Assembly (NCBI GenBank): GCA_026545225.1
Contig: CM048845.1
Coordinates: 57,602,033 to 57,666,032 of the forward strand
Length of the DNA: 64,000 nt
Source of the DNA: Cornus controversa
Taxonomy: Eukaryota; Streptophyta; Magnoliopsida; Cornales; Cornaceae
Reading direction: 5' to 3'
The position numbers and the translations under genes were made by a program. Positions within the stretch are counted from its first letter, which is position 1. Every line of letters starts with the position of its first letter. The notes beneath the pieces were generated by a model. The model was not told where the DNA came from. It ran no database searches and worked only from the letters and a program-made list of their open reading frames with translations. This document shows positions 13,113-24,690 of the stretch, in pieces.

Positions 13113-13289
13113 TCTCCTAATCATCTAGGATTAGAATTTCTTGTCTCCTAAGTTTACTTAACCTCCAAATTCTCCTAAATCATTTAAGATTAGGATTTCT
13201 TGCCTCTTAAATTTACTTAGTCTCTAACTTCTCCTAAATCATCTAGGACTAGCATTTTTAGTTTTTCAAGTTTACTTAGCCTCCAAAAT
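13113..13289. repeat. Minisatellite, three ~58-bp units (copy A)
   Basis: Three tandem units have the form ctcctaaatcatctaggatt, an 'agaatttcttg' core and aagtttacttagcctccaa. The same array sits at the matching position in the other copies (about 17,192-17,368, 29,103-29,280 and 37,930-38,103), so it predates the segment duplication. It is not a CRISPR array: the units abut without spacers and the genome is eukaryotic. Confidence 0.7.
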
Positions 13290-13710
13290 TATGTGCATAT
13301 AAATAAGGTTTATGTATTGTTTATAATATATTAATATCAATTAAAATTTCTAACAATGAAATTAAGATAAAAAAAAAAACTATTTACTATTTTCTCTCGG
13401 CACTAATCATCAGATCAGAGCTTTGTTTGAGAGAAAGAGAGAAGTGTATCTCGTTGGCTTCAAGCACGTTGTCTCTTGTTACCTCTTTCTTTCCATCTTT
13501 GACTTTTCTTGTTTCACGATAAATTATTGAATTTCGTTTGTTTAATCACATCTTTCATATTTATATATATCAAGTTCTTTTCTTTTTTTTCTTTTTTTGG
13601 GTACGCCATGTTCTTTTCTTTTGTTTTCCATTTGTTTTCTTTATTATATATGTCATTTGTTTAATTAATTCCTTTTTTCATGTTTTATACACATATTTAT
13701 ACGTGTGCAT

Positions 13711-13746
<36 letters not shown>

Positions 13747-14317
13747 CATGCAGCAGGAGAAGTTATAGAATACGATTATGGCGTCCATATAAGGGCATGC
13801 AATACGCTCTTTCTTAAGAACACTCAACAAGCAATACACTCATTCTTAACCGCATTAGGAACATCTTCAAGATTGCGCATCGTTTATTAGTCTGCAATTA
13901 TTCTCGTTTTTTATGTTTTTTTTCTATTTCTGTTTTATATTCACACAGTTTTGGTCTGCAAATTTGGATTATAAGAAATTACATCTGCTTCATGCTTTCC
14001 TATATATATATATATATGTTTGTGTGTGTGTGTACGTAATTTTCTGTGTATATTGCTTCTTCATCAATCCCTCCCGTGTTGGGCTTCTGTGCATTGCTTG
14101 ATTTTGTATCTTTTTGTTGGGCCTTATCCTTGTAGGTCTGCCTCTACCTTGTGTATATATATATCTTGATTCTGTTTCTAATTACTCTGTATAGGTTATA
14201 TGTTGACATCAAATGCTTTCTGTACAACTATATGTTTTACATGACTAAAGCTTCTTATTCTCTTTAATATTTGTGTTTCGGTTTTTGATGAATCCAAACT
14301 CAATTAAACAGCAAAAA

Positions 14318-14393
14318 AGCTTTCACTCTCTCTCTCCATGCAGCCAATCACTATCTTATAAAGATATTGTTGGCAGCATGGAGAGAGAGTGCG
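14318..14393 (+). ncRNA. Candidate MIRNA-like hairpin, copy A
   Basis: A left arm containing ctctccatgcagccaa can pair with a right arm containing ttggcagcatggagagag. The distal stem is tatctt/aagata with an ata loop. In this copy the mismatch seen in the other copies at the A before CCATGC is replaced by a pairing T, although the lower stem is slightly poorer. The arm length of about 20 paired bases and the small loop fit a microRNA precursor, but I do not recognise the arm as a known family and expression is unknown. Confidence 0.4.
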
Positions 14394-15259
14394 ACCACTG
14401 ACTTAAACCGATTTTGGATTCTATTAGTATTATTATTATTATAAGTTTTAGATTTGTTCCTAGCGCACACATTCTTCTCTATTTGTCTTTAGTACCTCTT
14501 GACTTGCAAGATATGAATTCATGTTTAAATAAAGTGAATTTTCAAACAATCCTTTTCTTATATTCTTGCTTAATGATGGAGTTATTTGCTTTTTTATGAT
14601 TTAGGTTGGTTGTAATGGACATTCAAGCAAGGGATTGTGAATCATATACAGTGGTTTATATATATATATATACTCACAATTTAATGTTGAAACTTGAAAG
14701 AATCTTTAATGAGGGTTTTTTTTTTTTTTTGGCAAATTACATTAAGTATGAGAAGAAAATCTCCTTGTAAAATATTTTCGAAGAATTTATAAATTTTAAA
14801 TAAATATAAATAATTATATATATATATGATGTAGCCCTGCTTGTTCGTAGATCTTGGAGCCCTGACCAGTCTGATTTTTCAGTGAGTTTGTGTTTGATCC
14901 CATCATCTCCTTTGTCAATGGGCAGCCTCTCCGCAGATTAATTTCAAGTGGCACTCTTGGCCCACCTGGCTAATTCAAGCCTTAGATGTTGAATTTTCAG
15001 CCAAAAAAATATTTTTTTGGCAAATTTAAGATGTAAAATAAAAAATATGACGAGCCAAGTTTGTATTATCTGAGATTGACGTTTTTATGCATTGGGGATC
15101 GAATTTCTTTTTTTTAATTTTTTTTTTTTTACTATCCCATGAATTTGACATATTTTGCTACAAAAAAAGTACATATTGCACGTGGAAATGATCCATTATT
15201 TTCTAATTTTCTCGTTGCTCAAAATTATTTAGAGAAGTGAGAAGAATTTACAGGCTCTA

Positions 15260-15433
15260 AGGGCATCCATTATGGGTTGGTCAAAAATGGTTCTCCAAAT
15301 TTGAATTTTAGCCAACCACCTTAGCATTTTAGCCAGCCACATTATCATGTCAGGATATCTAAATTTTGACTTCACAACAAGTTCTCTAGATTTTCACTAC
15401 CCACACAATTAAATAATCTTACACAATTAAATT
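15260..15433. mobile_element. MITE fragment left of the plastid insert
   Basis: It begins gggcatccattatgggttgg, a type of terminus common among plant MITEs, and is absent from copies A, C and D at this position. Only one end is recognisable, so the element is probably truncated by the plastid insertion next to it. Confidence 0.4.
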
Positions 15434-15735
15434 AATCAAAATATGGTTTTTGGGGATGGAATTTGTGGCGTCAACCTATAGGGTTTATCGTTTTTCTAAT
15501 TTCTTCCCTAGCAGAGTGTGAAAGATTACCTTTTGATTTACCAGAAGCAGAAGAAGAATTAGTAGCAGGTTATCAAACCGAATATTCAGGTATAAAATTT
15601 GGTTTGTTTTACGTTGCTTCCTATCTAAATCTACTAGTTTCTTCATTATTTGTAACAGTTCTTTACTTGGGCGGTTGGAATCTTTCTATTCCATACATAT
15701 CCGTTCCTGGGCTTTTTGCAATAAATAAAATGGGT
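15434..15735 (+). pseudogene. ndhA: Nuclear plastid DNA insert (NUPT): ndhA exon 2 fragment
   Basis: Translation in one frame from 15,442 gives [15 protein letters not shown], then [20 protein letters not shown], then [14 protein letters not shown] and [11 protein letters not shown]. This is the conserved central part of plastid NDH-1 subunit A, encoded by exon 2 of chloroplast ndhA. About 97 codons remain without a stop. Similarity fades after 'INK.G' near 15,733, so the C-terminal part is missing, as are exon 1 and the first codons of exon 2. In the plastid the protein is a membrane subunit of the NDH complex. Here it has no start, promoter or transit peptide and is a non-functional transfer. 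The preserved frame suggests a fairly recent insertion. It lies inside the insertion block of copy B. Confidence 0.92.
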
Positions 15736-15889
15736 ATAGTCCCCATTTTAAATTTTTTTATACTTTTTTATCTTGAAAATTTTATAATTTTTTCGTTTTA
15801 AATGAAAAAATAGTCTAAGTGGTACTCAAATTAAAGCTCTCGAAATTATCTTTCTAACCGAATTGATTTCATCAAAAAATTCAATTTGT

Positions 15890-16524
15890 AGCGAAACTTG
15901 GGTTGGACAACCCGAACTCAACTAGAGCCCAACCCAATTTTTTATAGGCTTGGACAACTATTTTCACAATTAGGGTTGAGCTTGAGTTGAAAAACCTAAA
16001 CCCGAAGTTAATTAGGGTTAAGGTGCCAACAACCGAGCCCAACCTGAACCCGAATTGTAATATTTTTATACATATTTTTTATTTTAAATATATTATATAT
16101 AATATTCAAATTATGATAACCTTTTTATTTTTAACTTCCTTTATTTAAATCTTAATTTATTGTATGTTAACACTTTGGATAATTAATTTCCTAAAAATTT
16201 GTTTGTAATTTTTTAGAAATTGGCATTGAATTCTTAATTTTTTATGTGTTTAGGAGTAATATAATGTAAAACTTATTAAATATCACTTTAAATTTTCAAC
16301 ATAGAGATTTGTGATATAGATAACCCAAATTAACCCGACTTTCTAACCCGAAATCTCAACCCAAGTTGCAAACCCGAGTTTAAAAATTTAAGGATGGGTT
16401 AGGCTAGGGTTGAGCAGTTAGGGTTGGAACTTGGAAGTAGGGTTAGGGTTGGGTTAGGGTTGAACATTTGATATGTAGGATTGAGTTCGAATTGTACCTC
16501 CAACCCGTCCAAGTTGCAGCCCTA
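15890..16524. mobile_element. MITE-like element with 'acccgaac' repeats
   Basis: The left end (gaaacttgggttggacaacc) resembles the reverse complement of the right end (gtccaagttgcagcccta). The interior is full of aacccgaac / gggttaggg phrases. It is absent from copies A, C and D. It resembles a non-autonomous hAT-type element, but no target duplication is clear because it abuts other inserted DNA. Confidence 0.5.
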
Positions 16525-17988
16525 ATAAATTATGGTTTCATGAACTAAATTTGTTTCAATTTATGTTGGGATTTTTTTGCAATAATATCAACAATGCTTG
16601 CGTAGTGTAAGTTCCTTCAAAATGTTTTCATTTTCCATATATTATCTCTTTGTAATAATAATAAATAAATAAAAGAAAGGAAAAGTGAACATATATTTTC
16701 TTTGAAATAATCCTAAGAATTAATTTACGCAAATAATCTACAAATTTTAAGCAATTATCATAGTGGCTAATGGTAAATTTATATATATGTATAATTGTTT
16801 TTACAATTTCAATGGAAACTCCACTCACCCATGTGATTTTTTAAGATTGATTTTTTTTTTAAATAAAAAAAAATCTCTTATTAGTTTTTAATTTTACATT
16901 TATGGGTGTTACATTATAACTTCCCAACCTCAAGGCCATGAGGCCACTGTAAGTTCCCAATCCATAATAGGCTTGTTCAAATATTATGAAAAATGAATAT
17001 TGTTAGATTTTCAAATAGGCCGGTTTTGGCTCCAACAAGAAGCTTTCGATGTTCCAATCGCTCTTTTGCAGCTTCTTTGTATGTGTTCGTAGCCACAGCA
17101 GATAACATCATCAAATTATTTGCAGGTGATTGTTCTATTATATCTGTTGTTATATTATATATTTTTTTCTAAACCATACATATTCTTTACATCTTCTCCT
17201 AAATATCTAAGATTAGAATTTTTTATCTCCTAAGTTTACTTAACCTCTAAATTCTCTAAAATTATCTAAGATTATGATTTTTTTGTCTCCTAAGTTTACT
17301 TACTCTCCAATTTTTCCTAAATCATTTATGACTATGATTCTTGTTTTTCAAGTTTACTTACCTAAAAGATAATGTATCTATAAATAAGAGTTTATGTATT
17401 GTTCATAATATATTAATATTAATTCAATGAAATATACAATTTTCCAATAAAATTAAGATAAAAAAATATTTACTATTTTCTCTCGGCAATCATCAGAGCT
17501 GTGTTTGAGAGAGAGAGAGAGGTGTTTCTCGATGGCTTCAAACAGGTTGTCTCTTGTTACCTTCTTCTTTCAATCTTTGACTTTTCTTGTTTCTCGTTGA
17601 ATTATTGAATTTCGTTTGTTTAATCACATCTTTCATGTTTATACATATCAATTGAATGTTCTTTTCTTTTGTTTTCCATTTGTTTTCTTATTATATATGT
17701 CATTTGTTTAATTAATTCCTTTTTCCAAGTTTTATACACATATTTATATGTGCGCGTGCATATATATATATAAATTATAGAAAACGATATTGGCGTCCAT
17801 ATAAGAGCATGCAATACACTCGATCTTTCTTAAGAACACTCATCAAGCAATACACTCGTTTATTAGTCTGCAATTATTTTCGTCTATTTTTTTTTTTCTA
17901 TTTCCGTTTTATATTCACACAGTTTTGGTCTGCAAATTTGGATTCTAAGAAATTACATCTGCTTCATGCTTTCCTAATATATATATAC

Positions 17989-18026
<38 letters not shown>

Positions 18027-18113
18027 ACGTAATTTTCTGTGTATATTGCTTCTTCATCAATCCCTCCCTTGACATATAATACACTGAAAGCACTTGGAAA
18101 ATTTGGATGCTAA

Positions 18114-18162
<49 letters not shown>

Positions 18163-18581
18163 ACACACTATCAATCTGGAAGATGTTCTAAAACTCTGTT
18201 AGGTTTAGGTATTTGATTGATTGTTCTTGGGCCGTGTTGGGCTTCTGTGCCTTGCTTGATTTGTATCTTTTTGTTGGGCCTTATCCTTGTAGGTCTGCCT
18301 CTGCCTTGTGTATATATAACTTAATTTATACAATTGTTTGACTTTTCGAAAAATAAAAAAACATGTTCATTATATTAATTCTGTTTCTAAATTCTTGGTC
18401 AAATTTATTACTCTGTATAGGTTATATTTTGACATCAAATGGTTTCTGTACAACTATATGTTTTATTGAATGTAATTGTGTAGAATAAAAAAGTTCTTTT
18501 ACATCACTAAAGTTTCTTATTCTCTTGAATATTTGTGTTATAGTTTTTGATGAATCCAAACTCAATTAATCAGTTGAAAAG

Positions 18582-18659
18582 CTTTCACCCTCTCTCACCA
18601 TGCAGCCAATCACTATCTTATAAAGATATTGTTGGCAGCATGGAGAGAGAGGGCGAAAG
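18582..18659 (+). ncRNA. Candidate MIRNA-like hairpin, copy B
   Basis: The stem runs ctttc / gaaag, a mismatch, ccctctctc / gagagaggg, a mismatch, ccatgc / gcatgg, a mismatch, gccaa / ttggc, then tatctt / aagata around an ata loop. About 170 bp downstream (18,770-18,835) the 3' arm and its flank are repeated without the 5' arm, beside a GA tract. I do not recognise the arm sequence as a known microRNA. Confidence 0.4.
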
Positions 18660-19455
18660 GTTTACCACTGACTTAAACGACTTTGGATTCTATTATTATT
18701 CTAAACGCATACATTATTCTCTATTCGTCTTTCGTATCTCTTTACTATTTGTGTTTCATTTTTCGATAAATCCAAACTCAATTAACGAGTATCTTATAAG
18801 ATATTGTTGGCAGCATGAAGAGAGAGAAAGAGAGAGTTTTACTATTGGCTTAATGCGAGTTTGGATTCCCTTATTATCTTTTTTCCTTAAGTTTTGGATT
18901 TGCTCCTAGCGCACACATTCTTCTCTATTTGTGTTTGGTGACTCTTGACTTGCAAGGTACGAATTCATGTCTTAAATAAAGTGAATTTTCAGAAAACCTT
19001 TTCTTCTATTCTTGCTTAATGATGGGGTTATTTGTTTTTTTATGATTTAGGTTGATGGTAATGGACATTCAAGCAAGGGATTGTGAATCATATACAGTGG
19101 TATATTATATATAGACACTTACAATTTAATGTTGAAACCGGAAAGAATCTTTACGGGGTGTTTTTTTTTTTTTTGGCAAATTACTTTTGTATAGATTTTT
19201 TTTTTCTTTAGTAAGTTAAATTAAGTATGAGAAGATAATCTCTTGGCACAAGTAATTTAATTCCCCTTGTAAAATATTTTCGAAGAGTTTTTAAATTTTA
19301 AATAAATAGAAATAATTAAATATATGATGTAGTGTCATTTACTTCATCCTTGAAAATAAATAAATAGGAAAGAAATTTAGACGTTTATCCTTGGATCCAG
19401 ACAAGTTTAGTTTCTATGGACCATTCATCATTTCCCCATACAAATTCTCAGAAAC

Positions 19456-20056
19456 ATGGATATTCTTTCTTTTTTCAAAAAAAAAATCGTATGGTAAAAG
19501 CACCCTTGATAGTTACTTTTCAAATGCTAATGTTATTTTGTTTTAAAAGTGAAGTGCAATTTGACAAGTAAATTGTCCTCTCTAGGATTTCTCAATATCT
19601 ACTTGGATACCAATTATTGTGCACTTGGAATTGCATATAAAATAAATAAATAAATTTCAGTTGCAATATGGATAAGAATCGAAAAGCTAGCTTAATTGTA
19701 TCCGGTATTTCTAAATTAATTCAAGGGTAAATGCCAGAAAAGCTACCTTTAAAGCTTGTTCACTTGCCAGAATTACACTAGGATAATTTTTTTTTAAAAT
19801 GAGAAACTAAAATTTTGGGTAAATTACACTCACACCCGCTGTGGTTTAGAATTATTTCACATGGAAAGAAACTTTTCTTATTTTGACCATATAAACCCAA
19901 ACATTTTGCACCATCTATGAGGAAGACTCCAAACCATGTATAGGTAGGTCAAATTGTGACATATCTTTTTGTAATTAGTAATTTTCGGTGTCAAAAATAG
20001 ACATAATCGAGTTGTAATCTTATATTTATATTATTGTAATTGATCATGTAATTGAA
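19456..20056. other. Spacer
   Basis: No gene is visible. The region is AT-rich. Positions 19,730-19,850 contain phrases (agggtaaatgccagaaaagc and gggtaaattacactcacacc) typical of dispersed plant repeats, but no element borders can be set. Confidence 0.4.
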
Positions 20057-23000
20057 GTGTTAGAGTGAGCATAGTGTTCTATACCAAACATGCAAATGAT
20101 CATCAAATGCATGAAACTTGAATCTTCAGAATAAGGCATCAATGATTTGAACAAGGATTTGATCGATTAAAGTTTCTGAATGATTTTGATTGCATGAGGA
20201 CATCTTTAGTCAAGTATGAGAATCACATAGTCAAGGAAAAGAGATGAGAACACATATATTTCAAACCGGGAGGTTCCGGCATTGAAAATTAGGGTTTTTG
20301 GCCAAAACTTTCAAGCTTTCAAGGTTGGACTAGCCCAGCGCAAACCTGGATTGGTCCATGAAGTCTCAATACTTCAATTATTGCAAAACAAAGCCTTGGA
20401 CCAGTCCAGGTATGGGTTGGACCAGTCCAAGCCTCTTGATGGCGAATTTTGGCTTTGTAATGTCTTTTTTTGACTAAATTTGAGTCAGAAATTTTCTTCA
20501 AAACAATAATTTATTTCCTATTAATTTTTAACTTGTTTTTCAATAAAAATTAAGGTTTTTAATATCTATAAAAATATCACATGTTTTCTCTCTAGGTCTA
20601 CTTTGAAAAAACTTTCTATACATATCAATAAGATTATTTTCTAGAGAAAGTATAGAGATATTTTTATAACAGAGAATTCTTATTTAATTTTTTGTTTATA
20701 TTTTTTTGAGAGATCACACACATATATACACTATGAGTAATTTAGGTTATGTCTCTCTATCTGTTTGATCAATCATTCGAAAACTGCTTCAAAGATTTCT
20801 TATTGATCAAGCTACTAGATCGTTTGATTTCTCCTACAACTGTTCGTTGGTGAAGAAGGAGAAGAAGATCGCACTACAAATGGGACATAATACTTGTTGA
20901 GTGTTTGTGTTCTTCTAGTTACCCTTCTACTAGAATTGTGATTTTAGTCGGGAGTCTGCAGCGATTGGATGAAGGAGTCACAAGAGTAAGCCTGAAGCGT
21001 TCCGCATCAAGTTCTTGTCAGAGTGGAGTATGTGTGTGTTTGGGACAAAGTCTGTTATACTTTACTTCGATGATAGTGGATTTGATTCTCTAGGGCTACA
21101 AGCCTCACCCGTGATTTTTTTTCGATTTGAGTTTTCCACGTATATCTGGTGCATTCTTAAATTTATTGCACTTTATTTATTTGTTTGCTTTGTAGGATTG
21201 CTTTAATTTTTAATTGGACTTAAAATTGGAGTAATCTGAAAAATTGAGCAAATGAGCGAGTAAACATATTCACCCCCTCCCTCCTCTAGGTTTTATATAA
21301 ACTTTCTCAGTTGTTTACGCACCGCGCAACTCACAATTGGTATCAAAGCAATGTTCTCTAATTTGTGAGTAATTCATTGCGAAAGTAATTTTTAAAATCA
21401 AAAAGTATTTTTATTTTCAAGAATCATCATGGAATCTCATAAAAGAAAGGGTGAATTGGTTCGACAATCTCATCTATGCGATGGGTTAAATTATAAGGAT
21501 GACATGACTCTCTTTGTTAGAAAATTTGGAAGACCCCTTAAGAATAAAAAGAATAAAAATTTTTGAAAAGTAAATTCTTCTAAATTCAGAGGTAAAAATA
21601 AAAAGAAAGATGTTTTGTTACTTTTCCTGCTATTGCTCATGTTGATGGTGATACTGTTAATAATTCTTATAATACCCCGCTCCAACACATGGTATGATAT
21701 TGTCCGCTTTGGGCATGAGCCCGCACGATTTTGCTCTTGGGTTTTACCCCAAAAGTTCTCATACCATTTGAAGAGAACATACAACATATAAGCACATCCC
21801 CTTTTTCACACCCAGGCGATGTGGGATTAAGCACCCTGTACCCTGTCAGTGTGGTAGCTCAGTCCAGTGTCTATCTTTGCACCCGCCCACTCACACCCGT
21901 CCACAAGGGTTACTACAATCCACCCCCCTACGAGGCCCGACGTACTCGTCGGCACACTTCCGTCTGGGTTCAGGCTCTGATACCAACTATAATACCCCGC
22001 TCCAACACATGGTATGATATTGTCCACTTTGGGCATGAGCTCGCACGATTTTGCTTTTGGGTTTTACCCCAAAAGGCCTTATACCATTTGAAGAGAATAT
22101 ACAACATATAAGCACATCCCTTTTCTACACCCAGGCGATGTGGGATTGAGCACCCTATACCCTGTCAGTGTGGTAGCTCAGCCCAGTGTCTATCTTTGCA
22201 CCCGCCTACTCACACCCGTCCACAAGGGTTACTACAATCCACCCCCTACGAGGCCCGACGTCCTCGTCGGCACACTTCCGGCTGGGTTCAGGCTCTGATA
22301 CCAACTGTAATACCCCGCTCCAACACATGGTATGATATTGTCCGCTTTGGGCATGAGCCCGCACGATTTTGCTCTTGGGTTTTACCCCAAAAGGCCTCAT
22401 ACCATTTGAAGAGAACATACAACATATAAGCACATCCCCTTTTTCACACCCAGGCGATGTGGGATTGAGCACCCTGTACCCTGTCAGTGTGGTAGCTCAA
22501 CCCAGTGTCTATCTTTGCACCCGCCCACTCACACCCGTCCACAAGGGTTACTACAATTCTTCTTCTGATATAGGTGCAATAAAGAATTGTACAACTGTGA
22601 GTCAAGTAGATTCAGATGATTCAAAAGTTGAGCAATCAGATAAAGAACCATGTGAAAGCAAGGTGCAAAAATTCTATGAGAAATTGTTAAATGCTTATAA
22701 TGAGAAGTCTAATAAGTTAAAGCAAGTGGAAAAACAAAAAGAAACTTTGAAGAAAAAGAATGAGCAGTAAAGAAAATTGATTGATGATGAAAAGGGTCAA
22801 TAAAAATCTTCAAAGTAAAGTTGAGTTTCTCGAAAGTGAGGTAAGTCAAACTATTTCTATTAATGATACTCTTGTTGATAAAATTGATTTTCTTGAGCTT
22901 GAATTGAAAAGTTCACAAGAGAAATTAATTTCATTTACTTCTGAAAAAATTAAGCTTGATAATATGATTAGTGTTGATAAGCCTTTAGGAGATAAGACTG

Positions 23001-23430
23001 GATTAGGTTACGATGAGTCATCATATAAGGGTCAAACTATCTTTGTTAAATTCAAGAACTTGAATTTGTCTACACCCAAACCTAAGTTTCAAGTTGAGTC
23101 TTTGCATGCTAATGATGTGTGCAATGTGCTTTATTGTACTTTTTTTGATAAACATGGACATAGTCAACACTATTGCTATAAGAAGAGAGAGCACTCTAAT
23201 TCTGATTTTCAAGTGTATAATTCTTTCGCTAAGAATAGGGTTTATGATAGAAAGTCAAATAATTGGAACAAACCCAAAAATTCTCAAGCTAAGAAGAATT
23301 CAAATATAAAGAAGAATGTTTATGTTTCTCCACAATACTTTCTTAATAGTTTGTATGTTAAAACAATTTGGATGAAAAATAAATATTTGGAGAAGTTTAT
23401 GTCCTGTTGATACTATGTAATTTATTCCTA
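20057..23430 (+). mobile_element. Truncated Copia (SIRE-like) element with nested TRIM
   Basis: A 5' LTR (about 20,057-21,333) ends gcgcaactcaca and is followed at once by a primer binding site (ttggtatcaaagc, 21,334 on). The gag-derived region begins after that, is interrupted by the TRIM at 21,667-22,555, and resumes to about 23,430. It contains a lysine/glutamate-rich coiled-coil-like part, a 'DKTGLGY' motif typical of SIRE-type gag, and a zinc-knuckle-like block near 23,120-23,185. No protease, integrase, reverse transcriptase or 3' LTR follows, so the element is a broken fossil. Confidence 0.8.
21667..22555 (-). mobile_element. TRIM retrotransposon with three LTRs, nested in Copia gag
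   Basis: Three ~250-bp LTRs (21,667-21,917; 21,988-22,236; 22,306-22,555) alternate with two ~70-bp internal parts. On the minus strand each LTR begins TGTAGTAACCC and ends in a TATTA/TATTATA form. It is followed by the primer binding site TGGTATCAGAGCC and a purine-rich AGGGGGTGGA tract. The flanking Copia sequence shows a 5-bp target duplication, attct (21,662-21,666 and 22,556-22,560). There is no coding region, as is normal for TRIMs. The LTRs are very alike, so the insertion is fairly young. The triple-LTR form probably arose by unequal recombination between elements. Confidence 0.9.
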
Positions 23431-24690
23431 ATAGGTCTTTGGGTGTAAAACCCCCTAATTGAGGTCATTAGGACTTTTATGGTCATGTATTGTGCTTATG
23501 TTCATTATTTATTTTTCATTGGACCATATCTTTTAGTTTAGGTTAGGATTTTATGTTTAATCGTGTGAATGTGGAAATCATATTTCTCTATGAAATAATG
23601 TGAATTCTTTATATTTCTATTTAAATTCACTTTGATTTGTGAATGCATGATTAGGACACTTAGTTTATCAATGGTGAAGTACTTGAGTTTATAATCTAAG
23701 CACTAATGACTAATGTGCTTTATTTATTTGGATCAATATCACTTACATCTCCTAAGGTAAGTCAATATCCAACATACCTCCCATCTACGTTTCATAATCC
23801 CACTTACCTCCCCTATCAGTAACGGTCATCCAAGCAAGTAATGGTAGTCTGTAATTTTACCGTTATGCCTATGTATTATATATTTATATATGTGGAGACT
23901 TGTAGCTCAAATGAAAAGACCATATTGTCCTTTCTCTTTGTTCCAACTAAACTAAACATTTACTATTTCTCAACATCGATAAACACGAGTGCCAAACACT
24001 CTCTCCTTCAACTCGAGACTTGTCGAAATTGATCCTAACCAAAGCCACCATCGATGTGCTTGTCGGCGATGGTTAACTAAAAGCGTCCCCTCCTTCTCTA
24101 CCTCACCAACGATGACTTCTTTACCATTTTCTTCTATGTTGTCTACTACTTCCTCGTCCTGTGGCGCGAGAACATTCGTAACTCCACTCCTCTTGATGTC
24201 ATCATCCTTTCTGAGATCGCCAAGGAAACCCTTCTAAATAAATTTCGTGCAACAATGAAACCATAAGAAATGGAACTAACTAAGAAGAACAATAAAGACG
24301 AGCAGGGATAAAAAGAGATAGGTTACAGAGATTTGAATTTTTATTTATTTATTTTCTGACATAGGAATTTAAATGTTTTACAAATTTTATAAGTATGATT
24401 TACAAATTTGAGGACTAGTTTAAAGGTCCGAAGAGTTATGTGAGTCATTCGGCTCATTTTGAAATTTTGGGTCATCGGGACCCGGAATAGGGGTCTAACG
24501 GGCCTGAAAATTCGGATATATTTTTAGAAAATTTTATTTTTAATTATAGACCAATTAGAATATTTGGGGAGACGTAGAAGTGATTTCGAGTCAATAGCTT
24601 TTTTCGGGTTCGAGAACGGAGGTCAGGAAGGTACCTTAAGTGACGAGGAGCGTTTTGAAGAGCTTTTGGAGTAGAGGATCATTGGAGAAC
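23431..24690. other. Spacer with a short coding-like relic
   Basis: This is mostly AT-rich with no gene. Around 24,095-24,240 one plus-strand frame reads [18 protein letters not shown], then LVLWREN and [17 protein letters not shown]. This looks protein-like but is only about 48 codons long, without a recognised family. The following 24,440-24,680 stretch has wording such as gggacccggaataggggtc that suggests repeat DNA. Confidence 0.4.

Larger units (their letters stand above)
10610..14834 (+). repeat. Segmental duplication, copy A
   Basis: This is the first of four related 4-5 kb segments (B 14,835-19,455; C 26,427-31,425; D 36,069-40,282). Shared landmarks are tgatgcaagtgttggatg (11,250), the gcccacctggctaattcaag block (11,797), aataatatcaacaatgcttg (12,334), a three-unit ~58-bp minisatellite (13,113-13,289), TA/TG microsatellites (13,715-13,741 and 14,001-14,031) and the hairpin (14,318-14,393). 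No protein-coding gene is supported. Copy A stops at gatgtag (about 14,834), where B begins immediately. It lacks the distal end seen in B and D. Confidence 0.85.
14835..19455 (+). repeat. Segmental duplication, copy B
   Basis: It follows copy A without a gap. Relative to copies A, C and D it lacks the proximal part, starts with a ~56-bp micro-inversion (14,838-14,893), and has a 1.27-kb compound insertion (about 15,260-16,524) replacing a stretch of the segment. The landmarks from aataatatcaacaatgcttg (16,578) to the hairpin (18,582-18,659) and gatgtagtgtcatttac (19,325) are collinear with C and D. The right part to 19,455 matches the sequence just upstream of the gene at 40,283, but no coding part of that gene is present. 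Confidence 0.85.

Noticed and set aside
13113-13289. Three regularly spaced repeats, CRISPR-like at first sight
   Set aside because: The units are contiguous and diverged, with no unique spacers, in a plant nuclear context.
13074-13360. A solo LTR beginning TGTTAG and ending CTAACA in copy A
   Set aside because: The flanks show no target duplication, and the counterpart regions in copies B-D lack these ends, so the match appears fortuitous.
13538-14101. Hydrophobic F/Y/I-rich open frames in copy A and their counterparts in B-D
   Set aside because: They run through TA/TG microsatellites and T-rich DNA and are not preserved between the copies.
15463-15801. A functional nuclear ndhA gene
   Set aside because: Only the middle of exon 2 is present, with no start, transit peptide, promoter or C-terminal part.
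16380-16460. ttagggttggg phrases resembling interstitial telomere repeats
   Set aside because: The plant telomere unit is TTTAGGG. These are irregular gggttagg phrases belonging to the MITE-like element.
21731-22472. Open frames of 69-133 codons within the TRIM
   Set aside because: TRIM LTRs are non-coding; the frames recur simply because the LTR is repeated three times.
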